Part shown: positions 40,050 through 51,815 of the stretch, in pieces
How positions within the stretch are numbered: position 1 is the first letter of the stretch
How the letters are laid out: the number at the start of each line of letters is the position of its first letter
From: Sitta carolinensis
Lineage: Eukaryota > Chordata > Aves > Passeriformes > Sittidae
Direction of reading: 5' to 3'
Assembly (NCBI GenBank): GCA_032173965.1
Contig: CM063284.1
Location: 111,884,410-111,948,409 of the forward strand
DNA: 64,000 nucleotides
Program-made: the position numbers and the translations under genes
Notes under the pieces: generated by a model
Told to the model about the DNA's origin: nothing
Seen by the model: the letters and a program-made list of their open reading frames with translations, nothing else
The model's database searches: none

Positions 40050-41720
40050 GTGAGTGCTCGGCGGGGCCGGGAGCGGCGTGCTTCCCCAAACACACCCCCT
40101 GCCCTTCTCTCCTCTCTTCCTCTCTCTCTGCCTGGGGAGCGCCTCTGGAGGAGGGAGGCTGAGCCCCCCGAGACTCTCTCGAGAAAGTGGCCGGGTTGTT
40201 TGCGCTCAGGAAAAGAGTCAGAAAGTGTTCAGGTGATATCTAGATAAGCTGGAGGCATAGAGTTGCCTTTGCCTAATAACTTTTAATTTCTTCGAGTTTT
40301 TCATATCACAGAACTTTAGTTTTAATGACTGTCTGCTTCTGGCTATTAATCTACCTTTATTTAATTACTCTATTTAGAATTATTTATTAGGGTTATCATA
40401 TACATATATATACCTGTATATATTTAATTATAAAACATGACCTAGAAAAAGTGCTAGCCTAGCAAGTCATGGTTTCTACCCGTACTTCCTATTTACTTCC
40501 TATTTACTTTGCAAATTTAGACACGATACAAGATCAGTTCACGTTTTTGTTTCTAAAAATGTGAAATAATCACTGCTTTGAGAGTAGATGTTGTGTGTTA
40601 GGATTCCTAGGTCTAGGATGGACACTAGTGTGAGTGTAGTATTTAGTTCTGTCAAAAGGAAAAGGATAGCAATTGGGTTGTTGTGGATTTGAATGTTCAA
40701 GGATGTTCGTTTGTCTTGATAGCAGTGTGGCCAAGATCTTAAGTTTTGTCAGTGATTTTAGTGGAAGTTCTGCAGATGGATCTCAGTACACATTTAAGGG
40801 AAGTGTAAGTAGAGTGAGAGAGAAACTGGTATGAAAAAGACTGTAGTAGAACAGTGTATATAATATAGAAGTTACACCCTGTACCTCAGTGCAAGTGTTT
40901 TCTCTGAGGTAGCAGCATGTCTGAAAAACTCCTGACATATAAATAGTGCACTATCCCAAAGCATCTTTTTTTTTTATTACATATGTCTCTGTTTTCCACA
41001 AACAGCAAGACTGAACTCAGAATCCAGTGTTTCTTCCAGTTCCTCCGGGTGTTTGGATGCTGTGAACATCACAGACCAGGACAAAGCATTGCATGGTACT
41101 GTTCCCTTCTTTGAAACACTTTTCAGTTTTTCCTGTTAGTCATCCAGTGTCTAATGTTGTGGGCTTTTCTCCTTTGGCAGGGTTACCAGAGTTAGTTGAT
41201 AAATATTGGTGGATAAAAAGCTTCTTCCATAGTGAACCCTCTCCACCAAGTGTTGGCAGAAAAACACTCTCAGCAAGCAGGTGAGTCCTGTTTTTAAAAT
41301 GGTGGAGATAATCTACTTGCTCTGTTTTCCTTTGGATAAAAGTGTTAGCTAAGAAGTCATAATCAGCTAAAACCATCTGGTGGGGTGCAATGCTGTTTTG
41401 ATGATTTAAATAAAATATACATCAAGTGTAAGGCTATAGAACCTTTCCATATTTTCATTTTAAAAAATGAACTCATATCCTGCTTCACATTATGCAGGTG
41501 GTAGTGCCTATTACTGTTTCACACTTATGGTGATATTTATTTCAACATCTACCTATAGAACTTGCACGACCATTTATACAGTTTGGCTATTTTACTTTAT
41601 GTTAAAAAGCTGATATGAATGCATTCAAAAATACACAGATAAATAAATATCTTTGAGGTAACTATAATAAAATTCTATTTATAACCTTTTCATATATATT
41701 TCTGCAGTACCAACAGTTGA
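39995..41720 (+). CDS. PPDPFL: PPDPFL, pancreatic progenitor cell differentiation and proliferation factor-like (four coding exons)
   Basis: Spliced CDS join(39995..40049, 41006..41095, 41181..41280, 41708..41720), 258 nt including the stop, giving 85 residues. The protein starts MASVPSAGCLLAKNQYYR, has a Ser-rich stretch at about residues 22-32, and carries the block YWWIKSFFHSEP at about 57-68. These match vertebrate PPDPFL (human C8orf22) as I remember it: an N-terminus of MASVPSxGCLLAxNQYYR type, a LPE motif and a WWxKSFFHSEP core. The paralogue PPDPF shares a WW..FF core. All introns are GT-AG and the phases are consistent (1, 1, 2). The start codon has G at -3 and +4. I see no signal peptide, membrane segment or catalytic motif. 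The biochemical function is not established; the name comes from the paralogue's role in exocrine pancreas development. Length is close to the human protein. The C-terminus (ending STNS) differs from human and is the least certain part. Confidence 0.93.
41006..41095 (+). other. PPDPFL: PPDPFL coding exon 2
   Basis: A 90-nt exon between acceptor CACAAACAG (ending 41005) and donor G|GTACTG (41096). It encodes about 30 residues with a Ser run (SSVSSSSS) and the motif VNITDQDKAL. The Ser-rich stretch followed by an acidic segment matches the middle of PPDPFL. Intron 1 is 956 bp. Confidence 0.9.
41181..41280 (+). other. PPDPFL: PPDPFL coding exon 3 (WW..KSFFHSEP core)
   Basis: A 100-nt exon between acceptor CTTTGGCAG (ending 41180) and donor CAG|GTGAGT (41281). 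It encodes the most conserved core, GLPELVDKYWWIKSFFHSEP, then a Ser/Thr-rich tail. Intron 2 is only 85 bp, near the lower size limit for vertebrate introns. Reading through the donor adds one Arg codon and then hits TGA, so retaining intron 3 would also give a nearly full-length protein. Confidence 0.93.
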
Positions 41721-43178
41721 AAAGGACAGCGTGATGGCTTTTCTGACTAAATTGCTACATACAGACTTGTTTTCCAAGAGGTTTGGGGTCTTCCTAATGT
41801 CTGGGTTCAGCTGCAAGAAGAAAACAAAACCTTTAGGAGAGTGGAAGAGTGTTTTCCCAAAATATTCGTCAGTAGCTAAAATGATATTGTTTAACGGACA
41901 TATCCATGGGCTGCCATGTTCTTTCCAGATTTGCCATAATTTGTGATGTCTCTCTAATGAAAGTTTCCAGGAGTAAACATCCCAATGACTTACTTGAATA
42001 ATTAGAGAAAAGTGACAGTAAAATTCGGCATCATAAGTTTAGGAGGAAGATGTGTATTGAATGACTTTGCAATAGGTGATTCAGTTTAGTTGCCTTTAAG
42101 ATACCAGCTCTATAGGCAGTCACACTGATGCAAACAAGATTCAGATCTTTAATCCAGAGTAGGACTGCTCTGTGGCACATCTTTTATCCAGTGTTTGTGT
42201 ACCAGTTACAGGGTGTAAGTTTACAAGAATGCTCGTCAATAGCTTTGCTTTTAGAAAGCCCTATTATATGAACAAGCAATAATCAGTTTGGTTTCTTTGA
42301 TCAAGCAGAGTGCATAGATCCCAACTTCAAATACCCAGGTACCACTTTGATTCCTACCTGTATATGCTGGTATTTGAGGAAAGAATAGAGGAGACACAAA
42401 AGAAACCAGTAATCCTTATGGAAACTGACCTCTTCCAAGGGGAAGAGCATCCTTAATCAGAGTTGATAGTTCTAGTTCGTTTTATATTTCTTTTGTCTGT
42501 TTTCTTGTGGCTTAAAATCTCTGTGCTCTTAAGTGTCTAATTCTATCAGTGTTTTACTGTGTGTCAGATGAGTTATGAAGGCTAGATCTGGCAAAGGATT
42601 CCACTCAAAGTAATCACATCGTTATCCAAGTGTGCCTTTGTCATGCTCCTAAAAGGTATTATAACATTGCAATGCTGAAGACTAAATGAAGCTAATTAGT
42701 ATAACGATTGTTTATTCTACTGGGCATGACTGAAATGCATCAAGGATCATGGAAAATTACAAGTATTTGGCTGAATTATAACATTTGTGACAATTACCTA
42801 TGCAACCTTTTGATGTACTATTGTTAAACCTGCTGGATATTTGTCCTTCACTGAATGAACTAATAGTAGCAAACCTTAATGTAGCCAACATATTTTTATT
42901 ATAGGTTAATGGTTGTTGTGGTTGTGCATAACTCCAAGGTGTATCAAGTGACTGTTTCAGGGAGTTTGCACTCTTGGTGGAGGCAATAAATGCATGGCAG
43001 ATGACAATAGAAAAGAAGACAATTCTGAAAACAAGATTTCCAGGGTCTTTAAATTGACTTGTGTCTTACTTTACTGCTATTGTATAGTTTCCTCTTTGTC
43101 TGTTCTCTAAGTGTACAGAATGAACTTTTTTTTATATACTAGGATTTTTTTATTAATAAAGGTTTAATCAATATTTTG
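41708..43178 (+). other. PPDPFL: PPDPFL terminal exon: last 4 codons, stop and probable 3' UTR
   Basis: The acceptor is TTTCTGCAG ending 41707. The exon finishes a split Ser codon, adds Thr-Asn-Ser, and stops at TGA 41718-41720. The rest would be a 3' UTR of about 1.45 kb. AATAAA occurs at 42985-42990 and 43155-43160; the second is followed by T/GT-rich sequence (ATTTTGTCTGACTTATTTTTGG) that looks like a downstream element. The end coordinate is an estimate about 18 bases past the second signal. A 71-codon ORF at 41731-41946 is out of frame with the CDS and is treated as UTR. Confidence 0.65.
43155..43160 (+). terminator. PPDPFL: Polyadenylation signal AATAAA (probable main site of PPDPFL)
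   Basis: Canonical AATAAA on the coding strand about 1.43 kb after the stop codon, with a T/GT-rich downstream stretch. An alternative AATAAA at 42985 could give a shorter 3' UTR. Confidence 0.55.
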
Positions 43179-46100
43179 TCTGACTTATTTTTGGCCTCCA
43201 AAACCAAACTGGTGTTCCATATTACCTGTGGTGGAGTCACTGTGTGGGTGTGAATTTTCTTTTTTGAATGTGCATTTATTTTTCTTTTTTAAAACAAAGT
43301 ATTCAAAAAAATTTAAACCCCCCTGAAAAGTCTGTTAGATGTGCATCACATTCTTCCTTTAGTCACTTCAGGGTCTGATGTGACTTGGAAAGGGAGTGCA
43401 AGCTAGAATAAAGCCCCTAACACCTTTTTCTATAAGACCATGTTGTAAAGGAAGAGAGAAAGACAACACCATAGATGCAAGAAGATAACTGTGACTCTCT
43501 GTCTTTGAAGATGATTGAAATCACAGAACAAAGAGATGCTGTAGCCTTATTATTATTAATATTGTGCACATGTGAAATACCAGATTCAGGAAACACTGTG
43601 GAAAAGAAATTACGAGTTTCTATATTACTCATTGAGCTTAAGCTGTGTTGTCCTTATAGAGACAAAACTTGGGGTGCAGGACAAGCTAAAAGAGCTGATA
43701 AGCTGTCAAAACCCACAAACCCCACCCCAAACCAAAACAGTTATTTTTCAGGGAGTGGTGAGGGGAGAAAGGCTGCATGTTGTTTGCTTTCATATGCTTA
43801 GGCTCTATGAACAACTTGTTTTTTGTAATGGCATCAATGTGATAGAAATCTCTGCTCTAAGAGAGGTGTCCTCATGCCATCCACATCTCTTCTACTGTGA
43901 TCAGCTCAGCGTTGGGCAGCACCCTTGCCAGGTCATAGCGATTTGTGTCAGTTCTTCTAGTGTGTAATGAACCAGCTCCATTAATAAATATCAAATGTTG
44001 CTATAAGAAACTCCTGAGATGATATGGGTAAATGGGACATGAAAGTGCTTGCAAAGAAAGGGCTGCAGTTTTTTATGTTTCTGAAATAGGGAAATGTTAG
44101 TATTCTTGATTTAAATGCCAATTCAATGCAAATTTGAGAGGTGGGGAAAGCCAAAATTTAATTGATTTAAAGAGAAGCTGAGATAAATAGGAAGGGGAAG
44201 CTATATTGTACAGTTTAAATGTAGCTTAAAATAAGGAAAACAGAAAAATAGTATAATTTCGTATGCCAGTCTGGACAAGACAGGTACAAATGTTTGATCA
44301 GTGGTTAATTGCAATAGAAAATAAATGCTTTTTTGCTGTCATAAGAGATCTATTTTAAGTTAATCTGCATATTGTTATCCATCTGGAAAAAAGTATTAGA
44401 CACAAGAACTGTGCCAGCATGTAAATGTATATTTAGATCTAACTGTCATAACCAAATTAGAAATGGATAGCTGGCCTTGAGGAAGACTTTTTTTTTTTTT
44501 CTTTACTTCAAGCCCATATATAGCAATGCTACTTAATTCCATTTCTTTCCTAAAAGGAAATTTAAGTCATAGTGTCTTGGTCCTAGTAGTATCCTATTTA
44601 AAAGTTGAAATAGAAGAAAATATTGTACCATTTGTTTTGGTTCAAGAAGGATGAAATCTTCCTGTTCTGCACATTTAGAGAGAGAAGTTCATGATAATGA
44701 TTTTTTTACGCCTGTTGTTGTCATTCGGAAGAAATACTGTAGTTACATTTCTTTCCTAGAGTTTTCTTACCTGTATGTGAGGTAAACAATACTTCATATT
44801 GTGGATGGACAATAGTGAGGATTAACTCTAAAAACTGTACCTATTGCAGTGAAATAGGATTTTTAAAATTTTTTTTTTTGTAAACTTGCTTTTTCTGCAG
44901 AAGTGAGAATGATAAATGGACAGAGGTAAATACAACACGTTTCCAATATATGAATGAATAGCAAATCTAACAGCAAATCAAACAAATTCTGAGTTCTTAA
45001 GAGTAAGGAATATCCTTGTAATTTTTTGTTGGGGTTACATCTCTTTGTGGTATTACAACATTCTCATACTTGAAAATAATTTCAAATCCCTCTTCATTTC
45101 TTTTTCCATGATCTTAAGTAATAGTTCATTATTTCTTCTTGAAGGCAGACTCTCTGTTATTGTCATTTCTCAACTCTTCTATGAAGGAAAACCCAATCAG
45201 ATTTACTCAGACACTTCTACCAGGATTAATATTGTTTGCAAAACATTTCTCGGGTTATTGCACATACAGCTGGTGACTGAAAATTTTGACCATGACTATG
45301 TTCATTGCCCTGGCTGACTCTTCATTGATGGAAGGATTCTGTCAGATTTCTTTTGTCATACACTCTGTCATATGCCTTTTTAAGCTGTTCTGGCAGTAGC
45401 AGATGTGAAATATACTTTTGGTAATCACTGGGAGATAGGTTTTTGTAATAGAAAGACGTTATCACTACTAAGAAAGAGAATCATATCAGTGTTTTCTGAA
45501 GAAGTTGTGGAAAAGTATATTTTTTCTTTTTTTTTTCCATTTCCATTGCTCTCAGAAACTGTGAAGAAAGAAATTGCTGTTTCCCAGCCCTATGACAAAA
45601 GAGAAGATTCAACTCCCACTTACAGCACTTGATGCTATGTTCAGAGACATTCTATTGACTTTTTCTCAAAAATAAAATTATAAAAATGCTTGTAGTAAAA
45701 ATGACAGGGCATGATCTGGACAGAGATATAATGTAAGAGCAGCTCATAAAAGGAATAAAAATGTGCCTGTACACTCAAAAAATTTCTTTTCTTAGCTATG
45801 TCAACCACAGCATCTCCTTCAAACTCAACTATCTTTGGCATCAACAAAATTAATTTTCATTTATACCTGTAACAGAAGACATAATCTCACTTTACTCGTT
45901 TAGTTGAGGTAACACCACTGACTGGGTACAAGATAAAACTGTTTTGTCAGTTTGTAGAGGAGAACCAAGGCACAGCTGGATGTCTGTCACCCTTCAGGGA
46001 TCATCTCCAGGACAGACTGAAGCCTGGATGTCCATGAGAAATCCAGCAATACTGGAAATAACTATTCAGAAAGATATTCAGATTTACTTTCCCTTTCCTT

Positions 46101-49100
46101 TTATCTAGTTTTCTGTTGCTCTTTTTGCAAAAAGTGAAAGAACACTTCATCCTGACTTTGAAGTAGTCAGGGATGGAGAGTCTGTAAAACAGTCTAAAAG
46201 TAAAGTAAAAATAATTTTGTTTTGATTGATCACCTTCATCCCACTGGTACCAACTTGAATTTCTCTGTGAACAGCAAATCGGGTGCTAGTCAGAAATGCA
46301 CATCCTAAATAACAAGTGAAGTTTTAAAGTGCTGATTCAACCTTCTCTTCAAGGATCTGTCCAAAGAGGTTGCATCATATTGTTTAATATCCAGCTACAC
46401 TGACTTCAAGAAGTATTTCAGCACTGTAGAAGTGGATCAATAGGTGGAAGCAGCTGGAGATGTGCCTTTTGCTTCTGTGAATCAAAGCTAAAAGCCAGGC
46501 TTCCAGAGTATGTTTTGGGCTCTAGTTTATAGACTATTGTTAAGTGAGCCAAATGAGAAGGAAAAAGGTGATGGTGCAGTATTGGCATGGCATAAAATGT
46601 TGTCCAGTTTGAAATCTTGGATCCTAAACTGCCGCTTTCACTTTTAAATTAAATTTAATGAGTAAATTCCTTAATATCTCAAAAAATAATATGCTTAAAG
46701 AGTTCTACTTATCACAAATAAATACTTGTATGACATAGCACAAGAACTCACATTTTTAAAAATTAATTTTAAAATAAATTTTAATCCTCTGATAAATTGT
46801 TTCATACATTTTTTTAAAATTTTAATTCCATTATTTTACATTATTACATTATATAGAGAGCAGCTTTTTCATCTTTAAAAAACACCACTTTACAGTTTGA
46901 ATAAAATTTTGGAACCTATGAAAGGTTCTTAGAATAAACCTACTTTGGATATCACATATCTTTCGAAGAACCTATAAAAGTCACGGTTCACTGCTTCATA
47001 ATAGTCCAGAAGTGAAAGTAAAATACACAATGAAATAAGTTGCTTTAAATTGGTATTTTCCCAACATATTTTAAGTGGGTTAATTTAGTGTCGACATGAC
47101 TCCTGCTCTGACTCACCATATACTTAAGTTCAGATGAAATCTGAAACTACCATAGCATCACATTGACAGGATGTGTTAGTGGCTACACAATTTCTCCATG
47201 GCAGTTACAGAGTGGAGTATTGAATGTAAAAGGCAAGGTAACTGTATGTTGTATGTAGTAATACCTTCACACCATAAAATGCCTGCCTGCAAAATACAAA
47301 ATCAATTTGTGAAAAAACCAAACCAAAACATAACACTGCAACAAAAAATTCCACCTTCTCATTTTGTGCTTTCCAGAGACATATTTTTCTTGATGAAGTA
47401 TTACTTCCTTTGCATTTCTTTCTAATGTGGTTGCAAAAGACTGACAAAAGGAAATGCATTTTGCAAATAAATTATTTCTTCCACTGCTAGTTCTACTTGG
47501 TGTTGCAATTATTGTCCTACATTACTTTTTTTTGCCATTACTGTTTAATGTATTTAGTGGGGAAGTTGTTTGTGTCTGTTGCTGTACTGTAAATTTAACT
47601 ATTTTTTGTCTGGAGGGGGCACCTTTATATTATAAACATATTTTAAACACCTACTCACTACTAAAATAGAGCTCCAGTAACTAAGCCAGTCAGCTCAGAC
47701 CTTCTGAGATAAAAGTGCTTAGGTTGCAACTCTCTCATGTAGGGATTGACTTTTTTTCTGCATTTTTACAACATAGTGTTAGATATTAATCTTGAAAGGC
47801 ATCAACTGCTTGGCATTATAAAATTAGATAAGGCCGTTATGTCTAATTCTGAAAATGGATGTCTCTTCACTTCTCTTTGGACATTAAAGTATCTGTGGCA
47901 TTTGAAAATATACAGAAAGCAAAAGTGTTTTTTTGTAATAAATAAATGTAAACTCATTGATGATGGATTTGAAATGAAAAAAGACTGAAACAACAAAAAG
48001 GATCACAAGGTGGATGGTTGTGATACTCATTCAGACCTACCTGAAATCCTAATTATAAGGATTGTTATGACTCAAAGACTCACAGAGATCAAGTTGTTAT
48101 CAATGCTCATTCACTCTTTCCTCCTCTCCCCCTGTTTTTCTCTGCACTTATTAAAAAAAACCACAAAAAACAATACAAGAGCAAACAACATTTTAGCACC
48201 TAAACAGATGGTAAAATGGGAGAGAAAGGATGGCCAGGGCACACATTACTCCTTTCAAGCCTAGAATGGATCAGCTTATCTTTAGGACGTACATCTTTCT
48301 GTCTCTGGTTAAAGAAAAAAAAAAGCCAACATCCTGCTGTCTGTACACCAGCCCCCCCCCCCCCCCCCCCCCCCCAACTCAAAAGTATTTTGCTCTGGCC
48401 AAGAAATAATCTAGGCCATATAAAAAGCTCAGAAAGAGCAGGCCCTCATATCGTTTATACTGAGCCAAATCTAAAGAAGGAAAATGGATTGAAAGAAACC
48501 ACAATGTGGCTGTAAAACAGGAGGCAGTACTGCAGCACAATCTTTTACCTCAATAAAACCTTGACTTTTAGGCTGAAAAATAGCATCCCTGAAATGTGTT
48601 GACAAGATATGTTCCTGCCATGGCTAGTGGGAGTTTTGTTCAAGACCTCTTTTATGGGCCAATCTTCTCAGAAATTGCTTCCCTTGTACCAGTGTTGTCC
48701 TGTCCCTCCCTCACCCCTGCCCCCCCAGTTTTATGCACTTGTTACACTGAAGTGGATGAAGTCTTTATGGGGCACATGGTGATGGGCTGTAGCCAAGCAA
48801 AAGCTCCTTGAAAAATACCTCATGTGTGCATTTAATTCAAAATGTCATGAATTTCAGGGAAAACATAATTTAAAAAAATATGTAGTATTTCAGTGAAAGA
48901 ACATAAAATATATACCAAAACGTTCTGACTGCTCATAACAATGACCTACAAGATGTAGTGTGGGGAATAACCCAAATTTAACATTGACCTGCAACATCAG
49001 AGAGAGCAGGAATTTTACTAATCTCTGAGACAGCAACATTAAATGCTGCAGTAAATTGTATATGGGGGCTAAATTTCTCTCTCCTTCCACTAAAGAGAAC

Positions 49101-50901
49101 TAACAATGATGTCTCTAATTAGACCAGAGCCATCAAATAAGCAAGCTGAAAGTAGGAAAGGAGGATGAATAAACCAAACCCTGACTGGCTGCAGCACATT
49201 ATTGGAAAGAAAATATGCAGGTTTATCTGGGGTCCTGATGGAACATGACAAATATCTTGGCACAGAACCAGTGGAGGTTGTTCATTATTTTACAGTAAAA
49301 CTGTCAGGAGTATTTATTTGTTTATTTATTAAGTCTGATGAACATTTTACCTGTAGGGAGTGGAACCTCTAATGAGCTGAAAATTCTTGGGCAAAATGGA
49401 TGCTAAGAGACTGATGTTAGCTTTTAGCTCCTGAGAATTTATATGTGAAATTCAGCTATATATAATATTATTATTTTGATATGCTTTACTTAATAATAAT
49501 CAAATTTATTAACTGAAGTTAATTTTTATTTGGATAATTTTCTATCTGAAGAATGACTATGCAGTGTATGGAAGGACATAGGTAAGGACATATTTTTAGT
49601 ATGGTTTCAGGTATTATGGTATCCATTTAGTTGGTGAGGGTGATGCACTTTCAGTGTGAAGAGATAAAGGACAATTTTATAGTGTCTTTTCAGGATTGAA
49701 AAGACTGTACAGCTGAAAGTAAATTTCAGTTAATAAACCTCATTCCCATTTCCCTGATGTGGAGGAGTGACCTAGAAAGAGCACTGCTTATGTTTGTCTG
49801 CTGAAAGAGTGTACTACAAATACAGAATAAGCAGCTTGTCTTGCATAGATCCTTACTTCCAAGAACTCCAAGTGCCTCTAATCTTACATAAAAGTCACCC
49901 AGAATGCTACAGCTGAAGTAACTGTGCTGTGACTTGCTTAACACTGTTCTATAATTAGTTAGAAAGTCAATTCAACATTTATTTCAAGTGTATGAGGGAG
50001 AAGCAACTTCATGAATAGATAATAGAGAAGGCATACATTGTCTGAATGCGTTAGTTTAAAAAAGTGTTCTTAAATTACTGTTTTATGGAAAGTGTCCATA
50101 TGAAGATCCTAGATTATTCCATTTGCAAGTCAACACATTAAGTGCATTACACTTGTATTAAATTATTATGCCTCAACTAAATAAAGGCCCTCATCCCTGG
50201 TGCTTCACTTTCATGAGCCTCCTACATTAATGTCTGCAAAGGCACATGGGAGTGAAGGAGAGAAAGAATTCTTTGTACTTTCAGTGTTTACTGAACCACA
50301 GTTTTTGGGTCATCTCAAAGAGCAGGCACGATTTGAGCAGTAAAAACATAAGCAAAATCTCTCTTTTGAGAATTTTCTTTTGAGACTTGCCAAGATTTCC
50401 TTTATTATTGTCTAATTATTCCTGCTTTATTCTTACAAAACATAAAATGAGGACACAAAGAGTTCTCAATTTGTGGGGCAGTGAGGGGCTGTATCATGAA
50501 TTGTACATTAAAAACATTGACAGAATGCCAGACTTACAGTCAGTATTTAAAGATAAAACACTCTGCCTTCAGATTTCTTCTTTTTACAGTTCTCTGCAAA
50601 CTGAAGTGACTGCTATCAATTGATTTCCAGGTTATAGCTGTTATTACCTTGGCTGTTAAGACATTGTCCAGGCAGGAGTGGGAATAGTCAACATCAGTGA
50701 TTTCTAATGTATAGAGTCTAAAAGCCGGATTTAAAACCTAGTATCAGTAGGTACAAGCTTTTTTCTTTCAATACCAGCTTAAACATTGTTGAAAAAACTA
50801 TGTAAGTATAAAATAAAGCATCAATGCCAATCCTATATCTTACTAAATGCAAACCCCAGTATTTCTGGAAAAGATTTAAAAGTCTTATACACAGACATAG
50901 T
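43179..50901. other. Intergenic 3' of PPDPFL, no gene seen
   Basis: AT-rich, with very AT-rich patches (for example 46740-46860) and one C24 run. Only short ORFs without recognisable products. Confidence 0.5.
48352..48375. repeat. Poly-C run (24 bases)
   Basis: An uninterrupted C24 on the + strand (G24 on the minus strand). G runs of this length can form G-quadruplexes, or i-motifs on the C strand. Length may vary among individuals or reflect sequencing limits. Confidence 0.95.
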
Positions 50902-51429
50902 TGCCACGGTTTAACCTCAGCCAGCAACCAGCCCCACGCAGCCACTTGCTCACTCCCCCAGCCAGCAGGATTGGGCAGAGACAGGGAAGGGTAAAAGGTA
51001 GAAAACTCATGGATTGAGATAAAGGCAGTTTAACAGGGAAAGCAAAAACTGTGCACAACCGAAGTGATACAAGGAATTAACTCACTGCTTCCCATGGGCA
51101 GATAGATGTCCAGACATCCACAGGAGAGCAGGGCTGCATCATGTGTAATGGTGGCATGAGAAGACAAAAGCCTTCACTCCAAACATCCTGCCCTTCCATG
51201 TTCTTCCCCCCATGTTATATATTGGGCATGATGCCATGTGGTCTGGAATATCTCTTTGGTAGGTTTGGGTCACTTGTCCTCTCTGTCTTTTCCCCATTCC
51301 CATGCACATCCACTTTCCCCCACCAGCCTGGCATCACAAACAGCAGAAAAGGACTTGGCTCTGTGCAAGCCCTGCTCAGCAATAACAAAAACATCTCTGT
51401 GTTATCAACCCTGTGACAAAACCAACATA
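50902..51429 (-). mobile_element. ERVL-like avian LTR, minus strand, probably with internal loss
   Basis: On the + strand it opens TGCCACGGTTTAACCTCAGC, a decayed form of the avian LTR end whose intact minus-strand form is GGTTAAACCATGACA. Further recognisable blocks are TGGATTGAGATAAAGGCAG, GTGCACAACCGAAG, the TATA-region complement at about 51215-51223 (minus strand TATATAAC), and CTCAGCAATAACAAAAACATC. The far end near AAAACCAACATA resembles a CCAAAACCAGTACA-type terminus. The stretch just before it is shorter than I remember for intact copies, suggesting an internal deletion. I found no clean target duplication. No viral coding sequence is present. Confidence 0.82.
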
Positions 51430-51658
51430 ATACTCTATAATGATCCTTAAAGGGTATAGATTGCATTTATTGAACTACAGCCCCTCCCCCTAAAATTATC
51501 AATATCCTGTTTAGTATTTATGTAGAAACTCTTATTTACAAATACTAACTTTTTCGGCTGTGTAATCTTCAAACTGCGTTAGCATTTTTCCTTTCATATA
51601 AAATGGGTGATTCATAGAGCAATCTAATTTTGCAGTTCCCCCTCTTCAGTCTCACATA

Positions 51659-51815
51659 ACAGAATCCCAGAATAAGCTGAGTTGGAAGGGACCCACAAGG
51701 ATCATTGACTCCAACTCCCACTCCTGCACAAAACCATCCCCAAGAGCTACATCATGTTCCTGAGAATATTGTCCAAATGCTTCTTGAACTTTGCCAGGCT
51801 GGGGCTGGATATCAA
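51659..51815 (-). mobile_element. CR1 LINE 3' fragment, short
   Basis: Starts (element 3' end) AGAATCCCAGAATAAGCTGA, continues GTTGGAAGGGACCCACAAGG, ATCATTGACTCCAACTCCC and TTGAACTTTGCCAGGCTGGG. About 155 bp. It retains the standard CR1 terminal hairpin region and is less diverged than the copies at 6960 and 20070. Confidence 0.93.

Larger units (their letters stand above)
39685..40170 (+). promoter_or_regulatory. PPDPFL: CpG-island promoter of PPDPFL
   Basis: A sharp rise in GC and CpG content stands out from an AT-rich background and ends within intron 1. It contains CCGCCC/GGGCGG-type GC boxes, including the near-palindrome around 39748-39764. The only TATA-like element is CATAAAG at 39783-39789. 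If it is used, transcription would start near 39813-39820, giving a 5' UTR of about 175-180 nt before the ATG at 39995. Promoter function is inferred from composition and position; the transcription start itself is not visible. Confidence 0.8.

Noticed and set aside
39618..40247. 209-codon + strand ORF and 173-codon minus-strand ORF in the CpG island
   Set aside because: GC-rich sequence has few stop codons. The ORFs overlap antisense to each other, are Pro/Arg/Gly/Ala-rich, and conflict with the PPDPFL exon frame.
41731..41946. 71-codon ORF just after the PPDPFL stop
   Set aside because: Out of frame with the CDS, within the probable 3' UTR, and no recognisable family.
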